Assembly: GCA_018350325.1 (NCBI GenBank)
Contig: JAEVLN010000011.1
Span: 448,536 to 512,535, forward strand
DNA: 64,000 bases
Direction of reading: 5' to 3'
Source of the DNA: Globodera rostochiensis
Lineage: Eukaryota; Nematoda; Chromadorea; Rhabditida; Heteroderidae
In this document: positions 9,841 through 22,235 of the stretch, one piece after another
Layout: every line of letters starts with the position of its first letter
Numbering within the stretch: the stretch's first letter is position 1
The notes under the pieces: generated by a model
Databases searched by the model: none
Seen by the model: the letters and a program-made list of their open reading frames with translations, nothing else
What the model was told of the DNA's origin: nothing
Made by a program: the position numbers and the translations under genes

Positions 9841-11524
9841 GAAACCAAGAAATATTGATAAATTTTATTATAATTTAAAAATCAATTTCTTGCTGGTAAA
9901 GCTATTACATGTAACTGCTTAAAATTTAAACACCTAAATCCACTCTTTATTTACAAACCTAAAATATAATTTTAAATAATAATATTTTTAATTATTTTGC
10001 ACCCAATGTTAATTTTTAATTCTTAACATAATTTCTTTAATTTTTCGTTAAATCTTAATATTTTTATCAATAAACACAATAAAATTTTCAGTTCCAAAGC
10101 TGGGAAATCACGCCGAAGCGCATATGTTCATATAATAGGTTGAATTTACATTAACAATAATGGATGTATTAATAATCTTCATTTATAGTTTTATTATTAT
10201 AAAAAAACGAGACGGTACGGAATATGGTCAAAATTTGTGTATTTATAGTGTTGGTCGTGCAAAAAACATCTAAATCAATTAACATACAACATTTCAAACC
10301 ACAGGACTCTGAAGCAACAAATTTTATTTAAAGTGACGTAAAAATCACTTCTTTATAAATGTTAAATTGTCGTAAAATTCATTGTTAAACCAATACATGC
10401 TTAAAATTTCTTGAATTTTAATATTATACAATTCTTTAGAATTATTTTTTAGTTTAATAAGGAATTTTAACTTTTATCCTTATTTATTATAAATTAATTT
10501 GATTAGTAAAAAATGGTTTAAAATTTTAACTAATTTTTAGACGAGTGCGACTTTTAATTAATCTTTTATTGTTATGAAAAATACATATTTACTTTTATTT
10601 TAATTAGCATGGGAATTTTGTATTAAGCTAATGACGTTTTATTTTTTCCCCAAATGGCTCCGTAATAATTCTGATTAATAATTATTGTTTTTGACTATAA
10701 ACTCAAATTTTTATTACTCAAACATTTCTTTTGGCATAATCTTTGTATATGTATTACAAATATCATTGAAGTCCAGAATCTGGCGATATTTTTGCGATCA
10801 ATTTGGGCAGCTTGACTATTTTGAAGTATTAATTAGTTATTTTATTTATTATCATATTTATTCCTATTTTTGCATTGCCTGAGCAAATTATTTTTAAAAT
10901 TTATATAGTTATCACGCCTGTAAATTAAATTCAATGGTTTGTGGCTAAAAGTTATTAAAAAATAGCCGTTTTGATTAAATTGTTTTAAGAAAAATTATGT
11001 TATTTAAACATTAAACATAAACTTTGTAATAAAAATAATTACATTTTAAAAAATTGTTGTAAGTGTTATAAAAACCTTTAGAAGATTAAAACACTCGTGC
11101 AAAAAACTTCTAGGTTCGAGAATTGGGCAGAAACAGAGCTCGAGGCTTAACATTGCAAATTTTTTACGACGCAACTTTATCTTTTGTGCTTTATTCAATT
11201 ATTTTAAAATTTTTTCGCTATAATTTTGATGACAGTTTGATAAAAAATTTTAATTTATGATTATAATTTGGCTTCCCTAGCAATTAATTTAAGCTTCAGC
11301 CAATCAGCACATATTTTTATTACAAATATTAATCCTGCAAAGACACCCATTATTCAGAAAGTTTTGCAAAAAATCTTTAAGCTTCAGTTATTAACTGCAA
11401 CATATTTTTTATTATTATAGTCTATTATTTTCAAATGTAAAATTTATTTTTTGGGTTAGTTTTTGGCTATTTGTTTTGCAATTCTTGAGTCTTTATTTTT
11501 GGCATTAAAAAACTTATTTAATTT
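9841..11524. other. A+T-rich stretch with few signals
   Basis: A short island at 10090-10140 follows TTTTCAG (reads FQSWEITPKRIC or VPKLGNHAEAHM). About 11100-11160 is slightly richer in G+C. Otherwise nothing recognised. Confidence 0.4.
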
Positions 11525-11728
11525 TTGGAGCGATCAACTGAGATTGCCACGAATGACCAGCTTAAAATTCATTATCCTTCCGCAATTTTGCTTAATCGAA
11601 TCAATATCGGAACTTATCCGCACATCGTGCATGTACACCGATATAAATTATTGCAGTTTACGTATCGCTCAACTCTATATAATTTTATTTTTGTATTGTT
11701 TTCTTGTGATATTATGAATCTAATTTAA
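11525..11728 (+). CDS. Coding-like segment
   Basis: 67 open codons. The frame reading ERSTEIATNDQLKIHYPSAI, then VHVHRYKLLQFTYRST is preferred; an overlapping frame (11463-11717) is also open but more hydrophobic. No family recognised. Confidence 0.35.
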   Translation: MERSTEIATNDQLKIHYPSAILLNRINIGTYPHIVHVHRYKLLQFTYRSTLYNFIFVLFSCDIMNLI

Positions 11729-11994
11729 TATTAACAAAAAATTATACTGAGTGGTTTAATCTACTACCCTTATTTTTTATAATAGTAAATTTGGGATAGA
11801 CTTTATTTTAGTACAATTTTTTTGTATTTGTAAATATTGCATCGTATACAAGTAGCTTTTTGTAATTCTTTTTATCTTTTTGATTAAAAGGCAAGATGAG
11901 TATTTTCGGCATTATGTATATAGCATTCAGTGAATTCGTCCAACCACAAAAATAAAATGAAAATTTGTGAATTGTCAGCTAAAATTTTTTTTAA

Positions 11995-12390
11995 AAACTG
12001 AAAATTAAAAAGTTTAAGAATTGTTTACACCGCCGTAGATGTTGGGAGAAAGTAGGAAAAAATCATTTACACAGTCAGGGACCTGAAGCTCTACAGGCCA
12101 GTTCAACTCATAAGAGTCACCAACACCACTCCCAAGCTGGATTTATTGCACAAAAAACCTCGATCTTTAGGGGTGCTTTTGGTGTTTTTTTTTCGTGGAA
12201 AATAGTCTTTTACGAAACAAAAAAAAAAAAAGTAAAATTTCATTTACGAAACGAAGCAAAATTTTCTGCAAAACGAAATACGAAACGAACAAATAAAAAA
12301 ATATACGAAACGAAACACCCAAAAAGTCACGAAAAACACAAACGATACGAAACAGTTTCGTCCAGCTCTGATCCAAATGCATTTTCATAA
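11995..12390 (+). CDS. 131-codon open frame without ATG
   Basis: The longest stop-free + frame seen in the flanks by reading. Its first third lies in an island that also gives a good exon in another frame (TTTACACAG, then VRDLKLYRPVQLIRVTNTTP). The last two thirds are built from degenerate CGAAAC/TACGAAA repeats and read as Lys/Arg/Thr-rich sequence, so they may be transposon-derived. No start codon of any usual type. Confidence 0.3.
   Translation, partial: KLKIKKFKNCLHRRRCWEKVGKNHLHSQGPEALQASSTHKSHQHHSQAGFIAQKTSIFRGAFGVFFSWKIVFYETKKKKVKFHLRNEAKFSAKRNTKRTNKKIYETKHPKSHEKHKRYETVSSSSDPNAFS
12168..12372. repeat. Possible non-autonomous hAT-like element
   Basis: Left end TAGGGGTGCTTTTGG and right end (reverse complement) CAGAGCTGGACGAAAC share the AG-G-TG pattern of hAT ends. 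The interior is rich in CGAAACGA-type subterminal repeats. A clean 8-bp target duplication was not found. Confidence 0.35.
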
Positions 12391-13088
12391 TTGTTGTAAT
12401 TATATTCGATTCAAATACTTTTAAATATTGTTTAGAATAATCAAATGCTTTCATATCATTGCTTAGTTTTTTTAATCATACGCATAAATGTTTTTTATTT
12501 TTAATTGTTTATTTTATATGATTTGCTTTGTTAAATTTTTCGCTTTAACCTGTATTCCTTGCTGCGTCTGCATTGCGCTGGTCCATAGTGGGATCGGCGG
12601 CGCGCACGTGCTTAATTTTATGTAAATTTACTTTAAAATTTTATTGCGCTAAACTTTTTTAGTGCACCAATCAAAAGTAGTTTTAATTATAAAATTATTT
12701 ACAATCTTATACAATTTAAAATAATCTTTAAAATTTTTTGTGAATAGTTTATTTTAATTTTACCAAATATATAAGTAATACTCTCAGCTTTGGTTTAAAA
12801 TTAAAATTTCAATTGATTTGCACGTTTTAATTGATTGTTCAAAGAACGGTGTTACATATTGATGAAAAGAAAAAAGCGCCAAATTTTCTCATAATTATCA
12901 AGTATTTTAAATTTATTTATCTATTTTTTGACAATAACATTAAAATACATTTATTTGATCGTTGTCGTTGAATTAATAAGAAAAGATAAATTTTAGCAAG
13001 AGTATTTAGAATGAATATAAAATTATGTTTGCATAAATAATTTTATTTAATATTTGTCGGGTTTTTTACTCAATTTTATAAATTTTTG

Positions 13089-13152
13089 TTTATTATGTTG
13101 TACATTTAGTGACGGATATTTATAATATTACTTTAAAATTTTCAGTTTAGTA
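13089..13152 (+). repeat. Dispersed 64-bp repeat, copy 2
   Basis: About 91% identical to 9777-9840 and ending in the same TTTTCAG context. Confidence 0.85.
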
Positions 13153-13785
13153 ACACATTTAGAATAAAATCAACAAGTAATCAATGAGCGGTAATTTGTT
13201 GCTGTAGTTGCTCCGCTTCAGTAAACTTACTCTTCTTTATGTTGCATCGTGTATTTTCGAATTAGCAGGCCGAAATTTTGGGTTCCATTACTTTATAAAC
13301 TAAGTTGTTTTTACTCTTCTTTTTGACTATATAATTTATTGGCAGGACTTATCATATTGTACTTAAATGTAAATATTCTTATTTGACAAATATGATTTTG
13401 AGTAGCCATCTTTTATGTTTAATGTTTAACGTATTATTTAGCTTTAAAACACTTGTTATTATTAATTTTGGGTAGCATTTGGTTATCTGTCAGTTTAGAG
13501 CCCATTTCGTCGATGTTCTAGTTTGGACTAACACGCTTTTATATTTAACGTATTATTTTGGTTTTAGGTAGTGAACAATTTTTTTTCAGATTCGCCTTAT
13601 AGTATCGTCATTTGGTCTACCTGAAGATTCAAATAAGAAAAATTAGTTTATTTTTTAAAAATTTGCAAATTTAATTTTTATGACTGAAACATCTCGACAA
13701 ATTTATAGTTTGGGGTAATTTAAGGGGCGTAAACTAGTTTACACCAAGAGAAACACTTTTTATAAATTCGTAAATTATATGTTAA

Positions 13786-13971
13786 AGTTCTGTGAATACA
13801 ATTTGTAATTTTTTTTATAATATTTTGTTTAACTTGCGCTATGCCCGCACAAATCGCCATCATTTTCATAACGAGTGGCCGGTGCGTGCGCTGCTGCCCG
13901 ATCTGAGCTTGGTAGTTTATTCATCCACCGAAATTGCCGGCTTTTTGCAATATTATGCCATAATAAAATAA
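13786..13971 (+). CDS. Coding-like segment, both strands open
   Basis: 61 open + codons (EWPVRALLPDLSLVVYSSTE). The minus strand is open too (QFRWMNKLPSSDRAAAHAPA). The plus frame has more G/C-ending codons. Strongly non-background composition. No family recognised. Confidence 0.42.
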   Translation, partial: SSVNTICNFFYNILFNLRYARTNRHHFHNEWPVRALLPDLSLVVYSSTEIAGFLQYYAIIK

Positions 13972-14075
13972 TTTATAGGGTCTTTCAAATTAATAGCAAT
14001 AATGTTTATAAAATCTTATAGTTAGTTATACATGTTATTGTAGCTGGAACTTGAACACGAAGTAATTTTTTATAA

Positions 14076-14303
14076 TTAACAAGTTTATGCTGTTTTAATA
14101 ATACTAGCTGCATTGCATCTTTACTCAAAATCAGATTTCGCCATGTTCTGTTTGTGATGTTTGGACTTGTTCTCTATAAAACCTTCACTATCCCACGGCT
14201 CGTTCTTCGTTCTAAAGCGGGCAAACGTCTACAGGTTGTCAATTTGGCCGTCGTATTTTTTTTGTTTAGGTTTGTTTCATTTTTTGCCAGATATTTATAT
14301 TAA
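14076..14303 (+). CDS. 75-codon coding-like segment
   Basis: Open from 14076 to TAA. The centre reads MFGLVLYKTFTIPRLVLRSK and then AGKRLQVVNLAVVFF, alternating hydrophobic and basic residues, so possibly a membrane protein exon. No family recognised. Confidence 0.4.
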   Translation, partial: LTSLCCFNNTSCIASLLKIRFRHVLFVMFGLVLYKTFTIPRLVLRSKAGKRLQVVNLAVVFFLFRFVSFFARYLY

Positions 14304-14785
14304 TCATTTGACAAAAACAATTTTGATAATACAAAATTAAGAAAGATTTATTATTTAGTTGTTTTGGACTATCATTTAATTATGTAGCATTTGTTGGAAA
14401 ATCACTTTCTCACACAAAATTTGAATTATTTTTAAAGTATTATAAAATTGGAAATATTGACAAATGCAACATAAAAAAAATTTATCTAAAATAATTCTTA
14501 AAAGCTAAAATTACTAATCTTCTCACAATTAGAGTCATCTTTTGTATTTATTTGAACCTTTCCAATATTGTTTTTATTTTATTTAATATTATTTATTTAA
14601 TGTTTCAAATTTCCAAATTGTAACACATTTGTTCATTACATTGACGCACGAGCTGAGTTTTTTAAAACGTTTTTATAAAAGGTTGTACTGCAGTAAATTA
14701 TAATAAATTTTTATTATTAATTCATTTTGGCAAATTATCTTTAATTTCACTCTTTCTTTCTCTTCGTACGTCATAAAGATGGCAT

Positions 14786-14977
14786 TTACATCATAATGTG
14801 CAAAATTTTAACATGTTTTTTTTTGTGTATTTGAATTATACTTTTTTGATTTGATGCTGCAGAATTCAGCATAGTTTCGGGAAAACTTTTGTTATTAATT
14901 ATAACTTTCTTAGCGTTGTGCCGGATCGCCAACCATGTCATCAAACCATTAACAATATGGCGCGCGTGCAAAAGCAA
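14786..14977 (-). CDS. Coding-like segment, one of a diverged pair
   Basis: 63 open minus codons (HARHIVNGLMTWLAIRHNAK). The part at 14831-14880 is related in DNA to 18171-18222, with an indel that shifts frame between copies, which suggests a dispersed, decaying sequence rather than two working genes. Confidence 0.35.
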   Translation of the reverse strand: MLLHARHIVNGLMTWLAIRHNAKKVIINNKSFPETMLNSAASNQKSIIQIHKKKHVKILHIMM

Positions 14978-17251
14978 GATTATTCGGTAATATGTATATT
15001 ATTCGCGAAGCTGGGGCTTGTATTTTATCTTTTCTTAAATTAGCAATATGACTGCTGCAATGAGTAAAGTTTATTTTATATAAATAATTATTATTTTAAA
15101 CTATCTGTGTTGTTTAAAAAAACAGATCATTTTGCAAATTAAAAATTTCAGGCAGAATGTTTTGTTGTTTTTTTTCTTTGAAAAAGTTTGTAAAAGAATG
15201 TTTTAATATATTATTTTTAATGTTAACTTTGAATTGATTATTTAAATTAAAAAAATCTAATTCTGACACGAATAAACACAATTAATGAGTTAAATCTTCA
15301 AACAAATTTATTTGCCTATTTTCGCGACCAGAACGAAAAAACTACAAAAAATAATAATATTTTTAGCAAAAAATGTTGAATTTAATTTGCATTTATGAAG
15401 CTAATGCATTTTATTATGATATTATTATTTTTTTTGGTTGAATAATTTATTTTTAAAATTTTCAGTTAATATTTATTTTTCTTGGTTTTAAAAATAAATA
15501 TTTTTTAATATTTAACTAATTTTCTTTGCAAGCTGTTGTAATTAATTGTATATAGGATTGAATCGATGAACCTAAAATAAAAATTATAAAGAATAAACGA
15601 TAATTATTAAAAGGCAGTTATTTTTTTGTTACAAATAAACAGCAAATGCCTTTTATTTAATTTTTCGATATTGTATTTAGCATAATCTGCTTCTTATCTT
15701 TACCTAATTATTTATTATATAAATTTCATATGCAATGAGGTATAGTGTAAATATGACAAACGAGACACGATGAAATAATTTCAGTTAACTTTATAAAATA
15801 AATATATTAATATATGAATATAAACTTGTGATAAAACTCTCTTTTAGTTTATAGTTTTGGGGGTTTGGTTTTTAAAAACATATATTATAAATTTATTATT
15901 TAATTTTGTCTCTAGGTTTTGGGGCATTCTCCCCGGTAACAAGGGAATGAGAAAATTCTGTAAGGGGAAAAAAGTGGGAGCAGGCGCCCGGGAGGGAAGA
16001 AGGGTGTTAAGCATGTCAGTCCATGTTTTAATAATTAGTTTTTGGGTTCTTCGACGTTGTTGTTTTTAGGGTTTTTTTTATTTGAGATTTTAGTTTTTAC
16101 TTCTTTTTACTTCTGGTTTTATACCAGGGGTTTTCTTTTTTTTAAAAGTATTCATTAAGGTTTTTTTAATATTTTTAGAGATAGTTTTTAATTTAGCCTC
16201 GGTTATTCGTGGCAGTTTAATTTTTGTGTTTTTATTTATTTTTAATTTTTGATTTTATTTGTAACTTTTGGTTTTTTTCAATGCCTTAATGCTTCAATTT
16301 AGAAAACATTTAAATTTTCAAGTATTTGAAAGTAAAAAAGTTCATTTTTTATAAATTTACTCTAAATATTTGTTAGTTTTAATATTTTTTGTAGTTAAAG
16401 CATGGAATTAAATATTATCTGTCAAAAAATTGCTAAATCGTTATAATTAAAACAAACTGCTATGTAAATAAATATCTTCAAATTTGCAGTCAGTTTTTAA
16501 CCATCAAATATTTATTTATGAAATTATTACGCAAAGAGATAATAAACTTCTAGCTCTTGGACACATTTAAAAAAATTAAATATTGATATTTGCTTAATTA
16601 TAAATGAAAAATAAACAATCAAATGCAATGAAATCGCACATAGAAAGAAAAGTTGTAAATTCACATTTGATGTCTTATTAATTAAACGTTTATTATATCT
16701 ATGACATAAAAAATTGCAATAAATTGGAAATAAATAAAAATTATTTCAAAATTAATCAAATTTAGAAATGTAAAAATATCCAATAAACAAACAAATCGGA
16801 AAGAATTTTTATTCTTTAATCGTCAATGGTTCCAGACAGATGGGAAGCGATCAAGATAACTAAAATATTTTCTCAAAATAAAAATTTGATTTGTTATGGT
16901 AAAAGACAAATTAATTTATAAATTAAAAAATGCTGCCTAGAAAAAATTTTTCGTCAAAAAAATTTAATTCAGAATTTTGCTATATTACTTTGGTAAAAAC
17001 AATTTAAGAATAGAAACAAACAGCAAAAAAAAAATTCCATAAAAAGTCATCAATAAATGAAATTATTTAAAAATGAGATTAAAAAGAATAAAATATTAAA
17101 TTTTAACAAATAAATTAAAAGACCTTTACATTAAATAATGGCTTCTTTTAAAAATGATCTTAAATAAGAGAATGAATGATCAAAAGAAAATGATAAATTT
17201 AAAAACTATAATAATATTATTATGTCGGCATCGAAAAGACTTATACTGTGA
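14978..17251. other. A+T-rich stretch
   Basis: Mostly background. An island at 15920-16030 (GGGCATTCTCCCCGG onward) gives a Gly/Lys-rich + frame (15857-16069) that I do not trust. About 16820-16860 is open on + in two frames (RQWFQTDGKRSR or SLIVNGSRQMGSDQD). Confidence 0.4.
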
Positions 17252-17461
17252 TTGAACTCAGCGGACTGGTTGATTCGTGGGGTCAATGCGAATTGCCCGA
17301 TCTGTAACAAAATTGCAAAAACCAATTGTTTTTCAACGCAAATATATAATTACCCAAATAAACATTTAAGCCGAAAAAGTTTAAAATCATATTTTAATAG
17401 GGAAATATATTTAATAGCCAAAAGACTAGATAACATATTCAAAATAAGGTTTATTCATTAA
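17252..17461 (+). CDS. Coding-like segment with CPIC motif
   Basis: 69 open codons, beginning NSADWLIRGVNANCPICNKI. ACTCAG just inside could be a 3' splice site. The CPxC pair is not followed by further paired Cys/His, so a zinc finger is not supported. The C-terminal half is background-like. Confidence 0.33.
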   Translation: MNSADWLIRGVNANCPICNKIAKTNCFSTQIYNYPNKHLSRKSLKSYFNREIYLIAKRLDNIFKIRFIH

Positions 17462-17917
17462 TCGAATAATATAATCGTTCAAACAAAGCCTGTTCGAAAA
17501 GTTTGGAAAAGTTTGATTCAGCCGTCAGTCAAGAAACCAAAAGAAATACAACAAACACCTCGTTATTTTTTTAAAATAAAAATAATGGAACGGTACAAAA
17601 ATAACTATTAAAACCATTGTTTCTTTTTAATAAACCAGCCAAATTTATGAATTAATTATTTTTGCATCAAGTGTCTTCAAAATTATATATAATTGCTATA
17701 GACAAATATATATAAAAAACAAATTAATATTTATTACAGAACACACTAAAAAATACACAAAAAATATTTACAAAGCACACAGCGCAAATTTTCAAATGAG
17801 TACAATATGCCCTTCATTGATTTATATAAACGCAAAAAAAAATTAGCTGTTCACAATTAACGATTAAAGCATATTTAACTTGAATGAAAATTTAAATAAA
17901 AATATTTCATTAATTAT

Positions 17918-18142
17918 TTAAAAAATAGTAAAATTTGCTAAACGCTTCTTAAAAATACACTTGGATGCCCTAAGGTTTTCTATAATTTTCCACCTTTGCT
18001 TTGCTCTCTTCTCCAGCCCCATTGGAGGCTCACACCTCTTAGGCTGACATTGCTCCTGGAAGCTTAAAATGAAAGTTTCCGCCAATTTACAAAATTTTAT
18101 TAAATTGTCGTTGTTAAAAATATTTGTTGTATTTTTTGAAAA
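17918..18142 (-). CDS. 74-codon basic coding-like segment
   Basis: Open on minus; it reads LAETFILSFQEQCQPKRCEP and then GLEKRAKQRWKIIENLRASK, a charged helical pattern. Overlaps another minus frame (18100-18303) that belongs to the diverged repeat. No family recognised. Confidence 0.42.
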   Translation of the reverse strand, partial: FSKNTTNIFNNDNLIKFCKLAETFILSFQEQCQPKRCEPPMGLEKRAKQRWKIIENLRASKCIFKKRLANFTIF

Positions 18143-18377
18143 TTATTTTGTTGCATTTTTTCACACGATATCCGAATTGAACTTTTTGATTTGATGCTGC
18201 AAAATTGACAACATAGTTCCTGGAATCTTATGGCAATTTTAATTTGAATTAAATAACTTTTGAGGCGTGATCCTGTATTAATTTTATGATTTAAAAAAAC
18301 CAAACATTTATTGCTTTAAAAATTAATATGATTTGATTTTATTAATTTAATTTTTGACTTTGTTGTTATATATTTAA

Positions 18378-18576
18378 ATATTTTATTTGGCGTCAAGTTT
18401 CGCAATGTCCGTGGAAAAATGCTCGATTCTGCGCCAATTGTCTCATCTTCGCATCAAGATTTTGTCGCTGGGCACCAGCCTCGTTTCTACATAATATTGG
18501 TCTTTGTCCAGTTTCTTTTCCATTCTTTAAATGCTAACACATTATTTCGCTTTTTAATTGGTAGGCACCTTTGATT
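18378..18576 (+). CDS. Coding-like segment, two + frames open
   Basis: One + frame (18378-18494) reads SVEKCSILRQLSHLRIKILS and onward. Another stays open about 59 codons (MLDSAPIVSSSHQDFVAGHQ). I cannot choose. No family recognised. Confidence 0.36.
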
Positions 18577-21500
18577 TCGTTTTCTTGACATAATTAATAA
18601 GCCAGTTTTAAACAGGATAAATAAATTTTCAATCAAGGTAAATAATGTGTAAATCAGAATATTTGGGTTGTTTCATGCTTTTTACGCCAAAATGATGTAA
18701 TATGTTTTTTATATCAAAATATTATTTGCTTTATGGTTTGTTCGCTACTTTTAAAGATTTTGGTTGCATAAACTGCGGTTTTGCGTAAGGCAGCTTTAAC
18801 TTGCTCGAAGCCAGTTATAAAATTTTTCTTTTTCTACTTTTGTTTTAATTAAAAAGAGTAAACCGTTTTCCGTTAAGATAAATTATTTATATTTTATTTT
18901 GTTAAGATAAATTATTTATATTTTATTTAGTTAAGATATTTTACGAATGCTGCATTGCTATTTGCATTTATTTGGTATTTAAATATCATTTCTCACATTG
19001 ATGATTGATTTCAATAAAATTTCCCCACAAATAATTTCATTGCCCACTTTTGTCGCACGCCGCAAACTTATATTAATTTATCATCGTGTAAATAAAATTT
19101 ATGTACATTTATTTTGGCATTTATAATTACTGAATTAAAATGTATAAATAATATTTAGAAGGAAAATTAAACATTTTAATTATTTTCTATATGGTTGATA
19201 GTAATATTTTGGTTACATCAATTTTTCGTTACTTTTTTGATAATGGATTTATTGTTTTTTAGGTTTTAATCGCACCTTTATTAAAAAATTATACAATAAG
19301 ATTTATTTCTAACTTTTTACAGCTCATTTTTGGATTATTTAAACACATGTTGGCGCTAGGCTCCGTCCTTTTCTCTCGCACATTTTAATTTAAATTTATC
19401 TGGCTTTTTAAAATTGTATATGTTTAACTTACAATTTTATTTTAGTCTTTTTACATATACGCTTGCATGCCAAGAAGCCTTTTATATAATTTATTTAAAT
19501 AAGTTACCGGGTTTATATTTTACTTTTTATGATTTATTTTAATGAAGAATTTTTTTATAAAGGTTTTAATCATTCAGATAAATACGAACAGGCCATTAAA
19601 TGATACTGGTTGCTTGCCATAAACATAAGATGCCCAAGCGGAATTTTGTAATTTATTAGAAAGTTATATGGCATTTAATTATATAGTATTTACAAAATAT
19701 TCATTATTGATTTTAAATACAAAGCTGTTTAGTCTTATTTTACACTAATTGTCATCTTGAGCTTGCTGGCAAGGATATATTGTCGTTCAATCTTGAAAAT
19801 TCATTCATTTATTCAATTATATAGTTATTCAGAAAACAAATATAATGATTCACGCTTTATTAACTATTGTAGATTTAATCTTCTTTTTAAAATATCCGTT
19901 TTAATAATTATGTACTGAACCGTTTGCAACAAATATTTTGTATTGAGTATTTAATTTTATTTTTGTTTTAGGAGATAAGAATGTTATATCTTTATTTTTT
20001 TAACAAAATTTATATAACAACAATTTATAATAAAATTAAAATTTAAACATCTAGTAACATTTTAATTTATTTTAATTTTAAATACATTGAATTATTTATT
20101 TACATATGTTGCATTCAAACAAAAACTGCTTCATAACATTTTTGCTAGAAGCCACAGAAAAGTTGAATTAAAGTACAACTAAAATATGCATGTCTTAAAA
20201 AAAATTTCGCTTAAAATATATAAACGTAAATTATTTTATTTATGAAATATAATAAAACTCAAAAATCCAGTTCATATCAATCACCACATAAAATTTAATT
20301 TAAGAATAGCGATAATATTATGTTTTTAAAAATAAAATTGCTAGCTTTTTAAACATATTTAATTACGCAGCAGTCATTCGATATAATGTCATTCAATAAT
20401 AAAATCTGGCTGTAAAATAAAAGATACATTATATTATTTTAAAATAATTTTAGCTCGAGAAACGGGCGCTGATGGCAGTCTCGACAAGAGACGCGACGCG
20501 CCGCGAACCTGAAAAACTCATCTATGCCTTATAATGACTCAGACGAGAAATTAAAATGCTGTAATGTAGGCAAATATTACAATCAATTTTTTCTGAATAA
20601 AATACAATTATGAGGATTAGTTTTGACATTGTAGTTGGTAATAATAATAATAATTAAAATAATGTAATTATTCGGTATCAATATTTTTTTATCAACCAAT
20701 TGAACGAATAGTATAAATTAATATAATTATTACTATAAAAACATTGCGACTATTAAATTTATAGTCCGTAATTGTATTAATAGTTTGTAAGTAAAACCAG
20801 AAAATGGATCAAATTAGATATAGAAATAAAAGCAAAATCTATGGAAAGCAGTAATAATTACCATCCAAATGTAATTTTATGCAGATCTTATTTTGAATTC
20901 AAATTAATAATATGGTTGTAAAGATTTGGAAATCTAAATGGATATCAATTCAAAGAACGTTCACTGCGAACCGCTATTAGAATATGAAAAAAAAATTTAT
21001 AACGCAAGACAGTCAAATAATAAAATATAATTAATTTACATTAAGTTTGTTAGGTTGATAAAATTACCAAACTGAAGCGTAGAAAATTAGTTAAAAAAGT
21101 AAAATTAAAAATTTCTTATGAATTATAGTGCATTTTAATCATTTTACATAATTTGAAAATTTAACTAAGAGAAGGTTAAGAATATAATACGACAAAATGT
21201 CCGAAAACAGGCATATTAATTAAAACGTTCCATAAAAAGTCCAAATGAAAAAACGGTTTAACATTCAAATTTTGAAAAAATTACTTTATAATAATTTATG
21301 GAAAACATTAAGTAAAAATATTTCTTAAGGTTTAAATAACAATAAAAAAAATTACTTAATCAGAATTATGCATATACCTATTCCGTTAAGATATAAAACC
21401 AAAATAGCATATCCATTAAATTCGCAATATAATCATTTCCGACTCAAATACAAAATAAGTTTAATACTTATATGAGTCCGTCCCATTATTATCAAAAATG

Positions 21501-22115
21501 CATCAAACGGAAAGTTTCAATTATTTTATAAAAAAGTACTTATATAAATACATCATTTAAAAAAACTAACTGATAACATGCCAAGGAATGCTTTGATTTA
21601 GAAATTACAACAGGAATATAATATTTAATTTTTTTCAAATTTAAATATCTAAATAATTTTGTTTTTACTTATATTGTTATTTTATCCGCATTAAATATAT
21701 ATACATGCAATTTATGTTCAGTCAAAGCTTTCGTTTTGCACACTGGCTTGCAAGTGCACAAAGTGCTTTCTTTTGAAATTTGACTAAAAACATATTTTTT
21801 TAAATTTATTGTTTTATTCGATGTAAATTGATCAATCTCTTGGTATTTTATACTTTTTATATAAATGTAATTATGTCATATAATTTTTTTGTAATATTTG
21901 CAATAACCAAAAATAATATACGCCACCGTTAGCAAATGCCGCCTTTGAATTAAATTAACTAAAATTATCAATTAATAAAAGAGCTTTAAATTTTAGCACA
22001 CTACTATAAAGTTTGGAGTTCTACACAATGTAAATTACCCTGTTGATCAGGATAGCTTTTTTTTGAAAATTTGGCTAATTCCGAACCTGTGAATGGTTAA
22101 CCTTCAAATCCTGAG
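18577..22115. other. A+T-rich stretch with one clear small island
   Basis: At 20454-20533, after AATTTTAG, the + strand reads LEKRALMAVSTRDATRREPE to a stop, an exon-like 26 codons; a second + frame is also open. The 29-bp tandem repeat lies at 18872. Otherwise background. Confidence 0.4.
18872..18941 (+). repeat. 29-bp tandem repeat
   Basis: Two full copies (18872-18900, 18901-18929) and a partial third of a unit starting GTTAAGATAAATTATT. Confidence 0.85.
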
Positions 22116-22235
22116 ATGGCGGACGTCGTAAGGCCACGTCATGGCGCGCCTTGGTTCTTGTACTTGAGCTTTTGCCTGCCTTTATTTATGAAAAAAGGGA
22201 AACAAACTATATTAGGTTACGCTGATTTCACTTAG
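22116..22235 (+). CDS. Small complete open frame, 39 aa
   Basis: ATG to TAG, in a distinct G+C-richer island, with a stop six codons upstream in frame. It reads MADVVRPRHGAPWFLYLSFC, then a hydrophobic stretch, then KKGKQTILGYADFT. Possibly a first exon or a small membrane protein. The minus strand is partly open. Confidence 0.4.
   Translation: MADVVRPRHGAPWFLYLSFCLPLFMKKGKQTILGYADFT

Noticed and set aside
10685..10882. 65-codon + frame
   Set aside because: Phe/Tyr/Ile-rich background, no island of higher G+C.
11105..11160. tRNA-like GGTTCGAGAATT
   Set aside because: No acceptor or anticodon stem can be paired around it.
12167..12454. 95-codon minus frame
   Set aside because: It runs across the CGAAAC-type repeats and reads as Phe/Leu/Arg low complexity.
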